From Prasinococcaceae sp. CCMP 1430 (Eukaryota; Prasinodermophyta; Palmophyllophyceae; Prasinococcales; Prasinococcaceae), in contig RQSC01000032.1 of the NCBI GenBank assembly GCA_013416795.1, positions 517,704 through 537,656 on the forward strand: a stretch of DNA of 19,953 bases, in the 5' to 3' direction. The notes below the pieces were generated by a model. It ran no database searches and was not told where the DNA came from. It worked only from the letters and a program-made list of their open reading frames with translations. A program made the translations under genes and the position numbers. The stretch's first letter is position 1, and the number at the start of each line of letters is the position of its first letter. Below, piece by piece: positions 1 to 8,221 of this stretch.

Positions 1-147
1 GGAGGGGGCGAGGGGGACGCGGCGGATGGCGCGCGTGGCGAGGGAGAAAGGGGATTCGCGACCGCGGAGGGCGCGCGCCCGCGCCCCGTGGCGGCCACGC
101 CGCGCGCGCGCGCGCCCATGGCGCAGCCGTGGCGCTCCGCGCAGACC

Positions 148-181
148 TTTTTTTTTCGGACCGGCCCGGCTTTTTTTTTTT
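148..181. repeat. Paired T-tracts (T9 and T11)
   Basis: A run of nine Ts (148-156) and a run of eleven Ts (171-181) flank a 14-bp GC-only spacer. They stand out in the surrounding GC-rich DNA. They could exclude nucleosomes upstream of the Myb gene, but that role is inference. Confidence 0.7.
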
Positions 182-499
182 CTGCGCACAGCAGCATGCA
201 GTCCACGCCACCGGCGTGTGCGCTGGCGCCCGGCGCGCCTGTCATCGCGACACTGGCTGGCCGCGCGCGCCGCCCGCGCGGAGGCGAGACAGAGGGAGAT
301 GGCACGCACATCGGATGCGCACCGCAACCTCCCCCGCTCCCGCTCCCGAATCCTTTGAGCTCGCACCCCCGCCTGCACCGCGCCGCGCCGCGCTGCGCAG
401 CAGGACGTCCAAGCGCGGGCCTGCTCCTGCGTCATGCGCGCGGACGTGCGTGCCGAGAAGGCCTGCAACTGCTGACCATTACCCCTCGCGCGCACGCAA

Positions 500-518
500 A
501 CACACACACACACACACA
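500..518. repeat. AC dinucleotide microsatellite
   Basis: Nine and a half perfect AC units lie about 130 bp before the Myb start codon, probably in the promoter or 5' UTR. Confidence 0.85.
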
Positions 519-646
519 TCCTCTCCCTGCATCTCGGCTGACCTCCGCTCGTTGTCGACTCCTCCCCCCTCCCTGGTTCGCGCAGTCGATCACACAGCAA
601 CAAAGGAAAGGAAAGACACACACAGCAGCAGCACAGCAGCCGCAAC

Positions 647-2431
647 ATGGGTCGCGCCTGGTGGCCAGAGGAGGAGGAGGCGCTGCGCTCGGCGGTGCAG
701 CGCTACGGAGTGGGCGCATGGGAGGCGATGCGCAAGGACGAGGAGTACAAGCACCTGCTGGGCTACCGCAGCGGCATGCAGCTCAAGGACAAGTGGCGCA
801 ACCTGATCAAGTTCGGCCACCTGCCGGTGCGCGAGATCCTCGCCGCTCCCAAGCGGCCGGTGATCCCGTCCGCACAGGTGGCTGACAAGGCCGACAAGCC
901 GAACGCGGGCCGATCGCGCTCGCGCAGCAGCGGGTCGAGCGGCTCGCGCCGCCGGACGACGGGCGCGCAGCAGCAGCAGCAGACCTCGTCGGACTCGTCG
1001 CTGCTCGCGGGCCCGCGCGCGGACGCCGAGACGCAGCAGCAGCGCAGCCGCTCGCGCTCGGGCGGGGCGCGCAAGAGCAACTCGAGGGCCGCGCCGACCA
1101 ACCAGCGCCAGCGCGTGCCGCCGAAGCGCCTGGGCGACTCGCCCGAGGCGAGCCTGGCCGGCAGCGGCGGCAGCGTGGCGCACCAGGCCGACAGCGCGGC
1201 TGGCGCGGCCGCCCGGCAAGCGTCCATCGACGCCTCCTCCGGCGCCAGCCCGTTCCTGCCCGGGCCCAACCCCTACAACAAGCCCATCGCGGGGCCGTTC
1301 CAGCACGTGCAGGAGTCGTGCGAGTCGGCCAGGGCGGCGCTCGAGCAGGCGCTCCAAGACCTGGGCGTCATCGGCTACAAGGGGGGCCTCAACATCGAGG
1401 AGATTCGCGAACAGTTCGGCGGCACGGCCGCGGCCGCCATCCAGGCGCACCAGAAGCGCCTCATGGAGGGCAAGGCGCCGCTGCCGCCGCCGGTGAAGCG
1501 GCGCGCGTCGGGCAAGCGCAAGTCGCGCGCGCGGCCCATGGAGGTCCCCACGGGCTACAAGAAGGGCATCCGCTCCGCCGGCATGCGCAAGCCGCGTAAG
1601 TCGCCCTGGCCCCTCGTGGTGCCGGCCGAGGACGGCAAGCTGATGAGGGAGACCTTCACGGGCGAGCCCGCGGAGGTGCTGGAGCGGCCGGCCAAGCGGC
1701 GGTACCTGGGGAGTGGGGCGGACGGCGCGGATCGCGAAACCACCGACTCGCTGAGCCCGACCGAGGCCTTCGAGGCGCGCGTCGAAGCGCTGGGCATGGG
1801 CGAGGGCGCGTACAACCACAGCGACAGCTTGAGCCTGGACGACTACGTGACCGATGGCAGCCTCTCCGAGGACGGCGGCAGCGTGGGCGCGGACCGCTCC
1901 GTCGACGAGGTGATGGAAAAGTTCGGCGAGGGAGTCCACGGCGGCATGGCGTTCGGCGGCGCGGGCTTTGCGACCGGCGGGGGCGTGCCCGCGTTCCACA
2001 TGCCCGCTGCCGGCCCGCCGCCCGAGCTGCTCAACCACATGCAGTACGTCATGCGCACGGGCCCCGTGGCCGACGCGCTCGGGCCCATGCACAACTCGAC
2101 GATGGCCCAGCAGCCGCAGCAGCTCCTCAAGAACACGGCGCTCAACATGGCGTCCAACATGGTGCCCACCGGCGGCGTGACGTGCGACCTTCTCGCGACG
2201 GCGCTCACCATGGGAACGCCCGACGGCATGCCCATGCACGGCGACGAGCTGTCGCCGCTGAACGGATCCAACTGCGACACCGACGCCGGCCACAGCCTGA
2301 TCGACGGGGAGATCTCCCTCATCGCGGGTCACGACGCCGGCGGGCTGATGGCCGACGCGCTGGGTGGCGGGCTGATGACCGACGCGGGCCCGTGCATCAT
2401 GATGCCCGCGCCCATGCCGATGGCGCGGTGA
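647..2431 (+). CDS. Telobox Myb/SANT protein, TRB-like
   Basis: This is a 594-residue intronless protein. A single Myb/SANT domain fills residues 3-58, with the spaced aromatics W6 and W25 and the recognition-helix telobox motif LKDKWRN at 46-52. An N-terminal telobox Myb with this spacing is typical of plant TRB/SMH proteins, which bind telomeric repeats and promoter telo-boxes. The histone H1/H5 globular domain that TRB proteins carry in the middle was not recognised. Residues 66-200 are Ser/Arg/Gln/Ala-rich. A helical stretch follows at about 215-275, then a basic cluster (283-297, KRRASGKRKSRAR) that looks like a nuclear localisation signal. The C-terminal 200 residues are acidic, then Gly/Met/Pro-rich, possibly an activation region. 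The ATG has A at -3 and G at +4 and no competing upstream in-frame ATG. The family call is strong, the exact orthology is not, and telomere versus promoter function cannot be decided here. Confidence 0.85.
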   Translation: MGRAWWPEEEEALRSAVQRYGVGAWEAMRKDEEYKHLLGYRSGMQLKDKWRNLIKFGHLPVREILAAPKRPVIPSAQVADKADKPNAGRSRSRSSGSSGSRRRTTGAQQQQQTSSDSSLLAGPRADAETQQQRSRSRSGGARKSNSRAAPTNQRQRVPPKRLGDSPEASLAGSGGSVAHQADSAAGAAARQASIDASSGASPFLPGPNPYNKPIAGPFQHVQESCESARAALEQALQDLGVIGYKGGLNIEEIREQFGGTAAAAIQAHQKRLMEGKAPLPPPVKRRASGKRKSRARPMEVPTGYKKGIRSAGMRKPRKSPWPLVVPAEDGKLMRETFTGEPAEVLERPAKRRYLGSGADGADRETTDSLSPTEAFEARVEALGMGEGAYNHSDSLSLDDYVTDGSLSEDGGSVGADRSVDEVMEKFGEGVHGGMAFGGAGFATGGGVPAFHMPAAGPPPELLNHMQYVMRTGPVADALGPMHNSTMAQQPQQLLKNTALNMASNMVPTGGVTCDLLATALTMGTPDGMPMHGDELSPLNGSNCDTDAGHSLIDGEISLIAGHDAGGLMADALGGGLMTDAGPCIMMPAPMPMAR

Positions 2432-3014
2432 TGCGGGCAGGCTTCGCGTGCGTTTTTTGGTCGTTGGGCCTGGCGAGCGGCGGCGGTTGAGAGGAAAGCG
2501 TGGGTTGGACGGAAGGATGGCAACACAAACGTGCATGCAAACGCTCATGCCGGGCCATCAGTGGCTGTGTCGCACGCGCGCACGGGCGACACGCACAAAC
2601 TTCTGGTGCGGGGTGTTGGAAAGGATTTTGAGGCAGGCGGGGAGGAATCGGGGCTTTTGGCGTAGACACAAGCACACAAAAACTGAAACGTGGAACAAAC
2701 ATGGAACAACAAACAGGCTCGCTGCGGCGGGCCGCGCATGACACACCGAGCAAGCGGGCGCGGGGGAGGGGCGGGACACAGCCGCGGCGGCGAGTATTGT
2801 CCGCGCTGCCGCGCGACCCTGCGCCCTGCTCGACCGCAAGCAGCGGATGATGTTCAAGCTCGCGTGATGGAGCATGACATTTCCATTCTTTAGCGAACCA
2901 GGAGAGCACACACACGTACCTCGCCCGCGCGCACGCGCGGGACTGCGACAGCGCGGTGCGCGGGGATGATGTACACAGACATTTTACACATGCCGAGACT
3001 CCGACGCGCGAAGC
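2432..3014. other. Tail-to-tail intergenic region
   Basis: This 583-bp gap lies between the Myb stop (+) and the ALKBH8 stop (-) and should contain both 3' UTRs. It is less GC-rich, with CA- and A-rich patches. One is an imperfect 11-bp repeat of TGGAACAA at 2691 and 2702. No gene was supported and no TGTAA element was seen on the plus strand for the Myb transcript. Confidence 0.5.
2984..2988 (-). terminator. Putative TGTAA polyadenylation signal of ALKBH8
   Basis: A minus-strand TGTAA lies about 27 nt beyond the ALKBH8 stop codon. UGUAA is the usual polyadenylation signal of chlorophyte green algae. The position fits, but a 5-mer alone is weak evidence. Confidence 0.45.
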
Positions 3015-5715
3015 TCAGCCCCGCGCAGCCTTGACGAGGACGCAGCACCAGTTTCCTTTGTCGTAGAATGCTCGCTCGACGCCCATGCCGCAGTCGGCCG
3101 CCCGTACGATGCCTTCGAGCTCGCCCTCCTCGAATGCGTGGTAGTAGCGGTCGAACACGATCGAATTCTTGGAGTCTTCCATGTAGCCGGGCGCGCCGCC
3201 CCCAGGCTGCGACACGGCGTTCAGGGCGCCGCGCGCCTCGGGTCGATGGAAGGGCACGTGCCACGGCACGAGGACATCGCGTCCCTTCAGGTCCTGCGCG
3301 GTGCCCTCAGAGCCTGCGTTGGGAGCGGCGCCAACGCTTGCGTTGCCATCGTAGGCGCCGCCCCCGCCGCTGCGAAGGCCGCCGTCGCCATCTCTTGCAG
3401 GCCCCGCATCGCACGCGACGTTCGCCTCGAGCGCCTTCCAGTCCTTGCTCGCGGCGGAGAGATCCCCTGCGCTTTGCTGCGAGGCCCAAACGGTGACGAG
3501 CGCTCGTCCTCCAGGACGCAGCAGGCGCGCTATCTGTGGGGGCTCGCGCGCGCCGAGAGTGCCGCGTTAGCTCGCCGGCGCAGGCGCCCGCCCGGGCGCG
3601 CATGAGGGCGCACGCGCACGCACCTCGACAATCGCCGCCGCGCGCCTTGCCGTCGTGCTCAGGTGGTGGAGCACCGCTATGGAAATGGCGGCATCGAAAA
3701 CGCCCGACCTCAGCGGCACCCCCAAGGCGTCCGCCACGACCACCTCCAGGCTTCTCCGGGCAGCGATGGCACAGAGCTGCGCGCTCGAGTCCATGCCAAT
3801 CGCGCGGTAGGCGCCACCAGGCGAGCCCAGGTACTTGCCGTTGCCTGCGCCAACGTCTGCTACCAGCGAGTGCTGCTCGAGCGTCTCAAGGAAGGCGGTG
3901 ACTTGCGGCCAGCGCACGTAGCGCGTGGCGGAAAAGTGGCCCGCGATCGCATCGTAGACCTGACGCACGTGCGCAAGCTCGATGGGCGGAGGCGCAGCAC
4001 TCGCGATTTCGGCACGTGCCGCGCCGTCATCGCGCGGCATCGGCGGAAGCGGCAGCGAGGTCGGCGGGCAAGAGTCCGCTGACGTGCTCGTGCCGTCGCT
4101 GCTGCGCGCGCTCATTCGCGAGAGCGCGCGCGCGGCCGTTGCCGCGGCCTCCTCCGCGCGGGCGCGCTCCTCGGCATCCCTTCGCGCGCGCTCCTCCGCA
4201 CGGCGCGCGGCAGCTGCGCGCTTTCGCGCAGCCTTCCGCACCGCGCGGCGTTCCGACGCGCTCAGATTGCTGCTGTCCGCGCCGTACGTCACATCTGCGT
4301 CCTCTGCGTCCCTCTCGGGCGCAGCAGGAAGGCCCGCGGGCCGGGCGGGCGTGCCGCCCGCAGACGCGGCGGCGGCGCGCGCGGCACCGGTCGGGGCGCC
4401 GCACGGTGCACTTCGCGCTCCTGTTATCCCCACTGTGTTCTCGGTCACCCCTGGCGCGTCGGGCTCGCCCGCCTGCGAGTCGCACATGCTGGGCCAAGCG
4501 CACGCGCAGCACCGCCCTGTCCGCACGCGGCGAAAGGTGATGCTCGTGCGCGTGCTGCGCGCGAGCGATTCGGCGCCAACCAGATCGTACTTGCGGTGGG
4601 GAATGTAGTGATGCCAGCCGTACCGTCCCTCACCGCACATGACCACCAGCGAGCGCCGCCGCAGTCGCAAGCGGCGAACGTCGCCGCTGTGGCTGTCCCC
4701 GCCGACAGCGCCGGCCGCCGGCCGCCTGAACTCCATCACCGCGTCCGAGCCGCAGCTGAGGCTCAGCACTGGCGCGTGGAAACTCGAGTGCGTGTCCACG
4801 TGCGGTGAGATCCCCGCACCGGGAGGGTACTCGTTAGCGGTCACCTGATCGAAGCGAGGATCGCGCACGCCCTCGGCGGCGAGGGCGCTCACGCACTGTG
4901 GCAGAGCGGCGAATCGCTCCGCCAGCGGCGCGAGAAACGGGGGCAGGGATGAGCGCTCACCGCTCTCATCATTCGCATCGAGGACGTGCAAGTGGGATTC
5001 CGCGCCGCCTACGCCACTTTCGCTCCCGGCGCCGGCTGTCTCACCGCTGCCCTCCGTGCTGTCGGCGCCACGGTTCGACACTGAGCGCGTCTCGTAATCG
5101 AAGCGGTGGCCAAAGTGGATGACGCGCCGTCGAGCGAGCACCTGCCAGCGGTCACGTGGCTCAGTGGCCAGCGCGGCGAGCAGTCGCGCCTCCTCCTCCT
5201 CGCTGATCGCGTCGCGGAGCATTGTGACGCCCGGCACGTTGAGCTCCTCGGCCGTCTCGCACACGGCTGAGAAAGGTGGCGGCGCAGGCGGTGGCAGCGA
5301 CACCGCCTCAGCGTACCGCACCGTACGGCCGGCAGCGGCGGGGAGCGAGCCGACGTTGCCCGAGCGAAGCTCGCCCAGAGCACGGGCGGCGCACTCCCTG
5401 CGAGGACGCGCGTGCGTCGGACCGGACGCCGTCGCGTTAGCACACTTGTCAGTGATGGCATGCCTGGCCCCGCGCTTGCGCCGCGCGCGCCGCGCACCTG
5501 TCCGGCAGTGAGACGAATACGACCGTATTGTTCGCAAATGGCCGTTGCGTGGCGATGAGCTGCTCGTCTATGCCTGCCGCGTCCGCCACCGCCGCGACCA
5601 CCGCCGAATCCTCAACGCCAGCCACAGAGGCGACGAACAGATGCGCTGTCGGCGCGCTCGGATCCGCGGGCTTGCGGAACGCTGCCGTGCGGTGCGGTGG
5701 CGGGGCGGCCGCCAT
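3015..5715 (-). CDS. ALKBH8: ALKBH8: RRM-AlkB-methyltransferase tRNA wobble-uridine enzyme
   Basis: Three exons are proposed: 5715-5498, 5397-3624 and 3533-3015, giving 836 residues. Intron 1 (5398-5497) has donor GTGCGCGG, a GCTAAC branch-point match and CAG acceptor, and it restores the RRM frame. Intron 2 (3534-3623) has donor GTGCGTGCGC and acceptor CACAG, and joins the methyltransferase helix to LLRPGG. Domains are a divergent RRM (about 24-110), an AlkB 2OG-Fe(II) oxygenase (about 118-375) with iron ligands H272, D274 and probably H336 and 2-oxoglutarate arginines R356 and R362, an Ala/Arg/Glu-rich likely coiled-coil linker (about 375-545), and a Trm9-type SAM methyltransferase with the G-rich loop DVGAGNG at 587-593. 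The C-terminal GNWCCVLVKA matches the family end. Family role: methylation of cm5U to mcm5U (with TRM112), then hydroxylation to mchm5U at tRNA position 34. The start was chosen as the first ATG (G at -3) after an in-frame TGA at about 5904; an Ala-rich non-ATG extension is possible. Confidence 0.92.
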
Positions 5716-5863
5716 CCCCTCGCGCGTGGCGCTCGCCCGAGGCGCGCCACGCGCGAGCGCCGTGGGCGAACGCCCACTCGCCGCCCCACCGCCGCAGGCG
5801 ACGCTGCAGAGACCGCGCGCATGCAGTGTGGCGCAGGGGGGCTCGGACTCGACGCGCTTCACA

Positions 5864-5901
5864 GCCGCCGCCGCCGCCGCCGCCGCTGCCACCGCCGCCG
5901 C
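5864..5901. repeat. GCC/GGC triplet repeat next to a T8 tract
   Basis: An interrupted GCC triplet array on the plus strand is followed directly by eight Ts (5902-5909). It lies about 150 bp upstream of the chosen ALKBH8 ATG, in the same frame, and would encode polyalanine if translation began at a non-ATG codon. Confidence 0.8.
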
Positions 5902-5931
5902 TTTTTTTTGTCACAATTTAGTCCCCATTTG

Positions 5932-5936
5932 TTACA
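5932..5936 (-). terminator. Putative TGTAA polyadenylation signal of PYD1
   Basis: A minus-strand TGTAA in an AT-rich patch lies about 158 nt beyond the PYD1 stop. It is the only candidate seen before the ALKBH8 promoter. Confidence 0.4.
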
Positions 5937-6011
5937 ACAAATAAAAATCTCCGCCAACGCGCGGCAGCGCACGCGCCCTGTGCGCCCCTCTCCTCTCTGT
6001 GCGGGAGTGTT

Positions 6012-6040
6012 TGTGTGCGCGCGCGCGTGCGCGCGCGCGC
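6012..6040. repeat. Alternating purine-pyrimidine tract
   Basis: Twenty-nine bases of strictly alternating TG and GC lie in the PYD1 3' UTR. This is a classic Z-DNA-prone sequence; any effect is inference. Confidence 0.7.
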
Positions 6041-6045
6041 CTCCC

Positions 6046-6060
6046 CTAGCTGATAGCTAG
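6046..6060. repeat. Short perfect inverted repeat in the PYD1 3' UTR
   Basis: CTAGCT and AGCTAG are separated by GAT, forming a 6-bp stem 34 nt beyond the PYD1 stop. It may be only a chance hairpin. Confidence 0.5.
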
Positions 6061-6093
6061 AACGCCATGCATGACCATCGTCGCTGCGCGTGT

Positions 6094-7122
6094 TTAGTTG
6101 GAAACCATCGAGTTTGCCTCGCTGACGAAGCCGTCGCCGGTCCACGACTTGTCGTTGGCAATGCCGACCTTGGCGTTTGCCTTCTTGGCCGCGACGGCAG
6201 CGCGCTGCTTGGCCACGAGGTCGGTGTGGGTGGTAAAATACTCAAGCGAGTGGCCGCGGAAGTCGTCGAGAGTCTTGAAGTCGTGCTCCTCCATGAAGTC
6301 CTGGAGCTCCGAGCACAGCTTCTTCACCAGTGGGTAGCCGTGGAGCATGACGCCTGTGCACACTTGCACGGTGTCGGCGCCGAGGAGGAGGAATTCCGCG
6401 GCGTCCTCGCCGGTCTCGACACCGCCGATGCCCGACAGCGACTTGCCCGGAAACTCGTCGCGGATCATCTGGGCGATGGACATCACACGTGCGAGCGCAA
6501 TGGGCTTCACCGCGCGACTCGAGTATCCGCCCGGTGTCGAGTAGCCCTGCACGTTGGGCTCGGGGCGCAGGCTCTTGAGGTTGACGCCCATCACCGACTG
6601 GATGGTGTTGATGGCAGCAATGCCATCCGAACCCTGAGCGAGACAGGTGCGGCTGGGCACGGTGATGTCGGTGATGTTCGGGGTCATCTTCGACCACACC
6701 GGCTTGGTGGCGGCCTCGCTGATCCAGCCGCTGACGTCGTGCAGCACCTCGCAGTCCTGGCCCATGGCAGCGCCCATCTTGCGCTCGGGCATGCCATGTG
6801 GGCACGAAAAATTGATCTCGAAGGCGTCGACGCCGACCTCCTCGCAGCGGCCGATGATCTCCTCCCAGGCTCCGCGGTTGTACTCTTCCATGATGGAAGC
6901 GATGAGCACGCGATCGGGGTACTCCTCCTTGAGCTGCTTCAGCTCGGCGAGCATTGTCTCGAAGGGTCGGTCCGACACGAGCTCGATGTTCTCGAAGCCA
7001 ATCACCTCTTTGAACGAGGACTTGGAGCGCATCTTGGCGTAGCGCGGGGTCACGTTGACCACCTTGGACGCGTCAAGCGACAGCGTCTTGCAGATAACGC
7101 CGCCCCAGCCCTCGTCGAAGGC
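6094..7122 (-). CDS. PYD1: Dihydropyrimidine dehydrogenase, plant type (5' end missing)
   Basis: This exon encodes the 342 C-terminal residues of the FMN TIM-barrel domain of dihydropyrimidine dehydrogenase. It runs from AFDEGWGG to a C-terminus very like plant PYD1 (DGFVSEANSMVSN). It reduces uracil and thymine, the first step of pyrimidine breakdown; the plant enzyme is in plastids. The catalytic cysteine is in NFSCPHG (residue 107 of this segment). MTPNITD and LSGIGGVETG are also present. The FAD/NADPH and iron-sulphur modules of animal DPD are absent, as in plants. The 5' boundary at 7122 is a likely CAG acceptor. The first barrel strand, normally PNPFVIGSGPPGTN, was not found upstream. 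An ATG at 7374 in the same frame (A at -3, G at +4) opens an Ala/Arg-rich, transit-like peptide that ends at a TGA at 7164-7162, so at least one exon is unresolved. Confidence 0.88.
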   Translation of the reverse strand, partial: AFDEGWGGVICKTLSLDASKVVNVTPRYAKMRSKSSFKEVIGFENIELVSDRPFETMLAELKQLKEEYPDRVLIASIMEEYNRGAWEEIIGRCEEVGVDAFEINFSCPHGMPERKMGAAMGQDCEVLHDVSGWISEAATKPVWSKMTPNITDITVPSRTCLAQGSDGIAAINTIQSVMGVNLKSLRPEPNVQGYSTPGGYSSRAVKPIALARVMSIAQMIRDEFPGKSLSGIGGVETGEDAAEFLLLGADTVQVCTGVMLHGYPLVKKLCSELQDFMEEHDFKTLDDFRGHSLEYFTTHTDLVAKQRAAVAAKKANAKVGIANDKSWTGDGFVSEANSMVSN

Positions 7123-8221
7123 CTGCGCGTCGTCGAGGCGCGGCGTCCACACGCACGGTGGTCACGTCACCGGCCCGCGGCACGCGAGCATCCGGCGCGA
7201 TACGTGCGGGGGGTCAGCGTGCGCGGGAGAAGCGCGCAACGTGGCCACGGCGCGCGCGCAAGCGCCCGCCAGCGCGGGAGACCGAGCGAGCATTTGTTCG
7301 TGCCAGCGACGAAGCACTTGGAGCCCGGCCGGCAGTTCCGCGGCGGGCCGCGCGCGCGAGGCGGCGGCGGCCATCGTCTTCCCGGGGGGGAGCGCGCTGC
7401 ACGCAGCAGGAATCGGAAGGGCGGGCAACGCCGCGCTGGCAGAGAGAGCGTGGCGTGAGGGGAGGGATCCGTGAGGGAAGCGGGCGCTGTGGCGCGGCGC
7501 CCCCTGCTCCGTCCCTCCCCCCCTCCCGTGGCAGCGCAGCGCGCTGCCGCTGAGAATCGCCCGCGCGCCGCGACCGGGCGGCGGGGGAGAAAAAAAACTC
7601 CGCGGCGCGCGCGCCAACCGCGCGCGCGTCGCGTGTCGTTTGCCACTCCTCGCCCGCGCGACTTTCCGGACGCGCGCGCATTTTCGCGTGCGCCCCCCCG
7701 CGGATTAGAACGCCGCGCGAGGGCCGCTCCCGCGCAGCGCGCGCGCGCGCGCCCGCTCGGCGTGCGTGTGGGGGGGCAGGTCAAAACGCATTGCGGGTGG
7801 GGGATCGGATCCGGATCCCCCTCTGCCCCCCGCGCGCGACCGGCCGTTTTCCCGCGCCACGCGCGCGCGCCCGTGGATTCGCCGCGATTTTGGGGGGATT
7901 TTGATGGGGGACGGCGCACGAGCGCGCGCGAGGCGGCGCGCGCGCGAACGCCGCGTGATCGAAAGGGTAGGATTCGCATGTGAGTATCATTTTTGCCCAC
8001 GGGAGACGTGGTGGTGCGGCGTTGCGCGAATTGCGAGGGCCGTGGCGCGAATTGCCACCGGTCGCCCCGCGGCCACAACGATCTCGGTGCCCCACACGTT
8101 GGGTCTGACGCTGCTCCGCGATGGCGAGCGCGCTTCACACGGGCGGGTGGCGGGTCGGTGGAGGCACTTACCGTGGCCGCACGCGGCGCAGCTCAGGGCT
8201 TCAGAGAGGCCGCGCAGCTCC
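7123..8221. other. PYD1 upstream region and p24 3' flank
   Basis: About 1.1 kb lies without a confirmed gene. The missing PYD1 exon(s) should lie in its left part, and 7374-7165 (-) could encode a plastid-targeting leader. The rest is very GC-rich, with a C7 run on the minus strand, an A8 run (7591-7598), CG runs near 7739-7752 and 7859-7870, and a near-palindrome at 7799-7821. Open frames on both strands look like composition artefacts. Confidence 0.45.
7799..7821. repeat. BamHI-type near-palindrome
   Basis: The arms GGGGGATC (7799-7806) and GATCCCCC (7814-7821) are a perfect 8-bp inverted repeat around a core that itself contains the palindrome CGGATCCG. It lies about 430 bp upstream of the candidate PYD1 leader ATG. 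Confidence 0.7.

Larger units (their letters stand above)
1..646. other. 5' flank of the Myb gene, no gene seen
   Basis: No coding signal could be supported here; the open frames are uninterrupted only because the DNA is very GC-rich. The stretch holds two long T-tracts (148-156 and 171-181), alternating CG runs near 105-117, an AC microsatellite (500-518), and an A- and CAG-rich leader (about 598-646) that leads into the ATG at 647. It is probably promoter and 5' UTR of the downstream plus-strand gene. No TATA box was recognised. Confidence 0.5.
5716..6093. other. Tandem intergenic region between PYD1 and ALKBH8
   Basis: This holds the PYD1 3' UTR and the ALKBH8 promoter and leader. It contains a GCC-type triplet repeat, a T8 tract, a minus-strand TGTAA, an AT-rich patch (5910-5950), a long alternating GC/GT run and a small hairpin, listed separately where notable. 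No gene was supported. Confidence 0.5.

Noticed and set aside
1-181. T-tracts as RNA polymerase III terminators of a tRNA-like gene
   Set aside because: A B-box-like string near 53-63 has two mismatches at invariant positions, and no cloverleaf could be folded.
590-2548. 652-codon open frame antisense to the Myb gene
   Set aside because: It is His/Arg/Ala-rich without recognisable domains and mirrors the real gene; long antisense frames are expected at this GC content.
2690-2893. Small plus-strand frame with a CPRC motif in the Myb 3' flank
   Set aside because: Only one Cys pair, no domain, poor context, and it sits in a convergent 3' UTR region.
7296-7313. FVAGTN in one minus-strand frame as the missing PYD1 FMN-loop motif
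   Set aside because: Only isolated residues match; the GSGPP core and the flanking conserved residues are absent, and the frame does not join to the exon.
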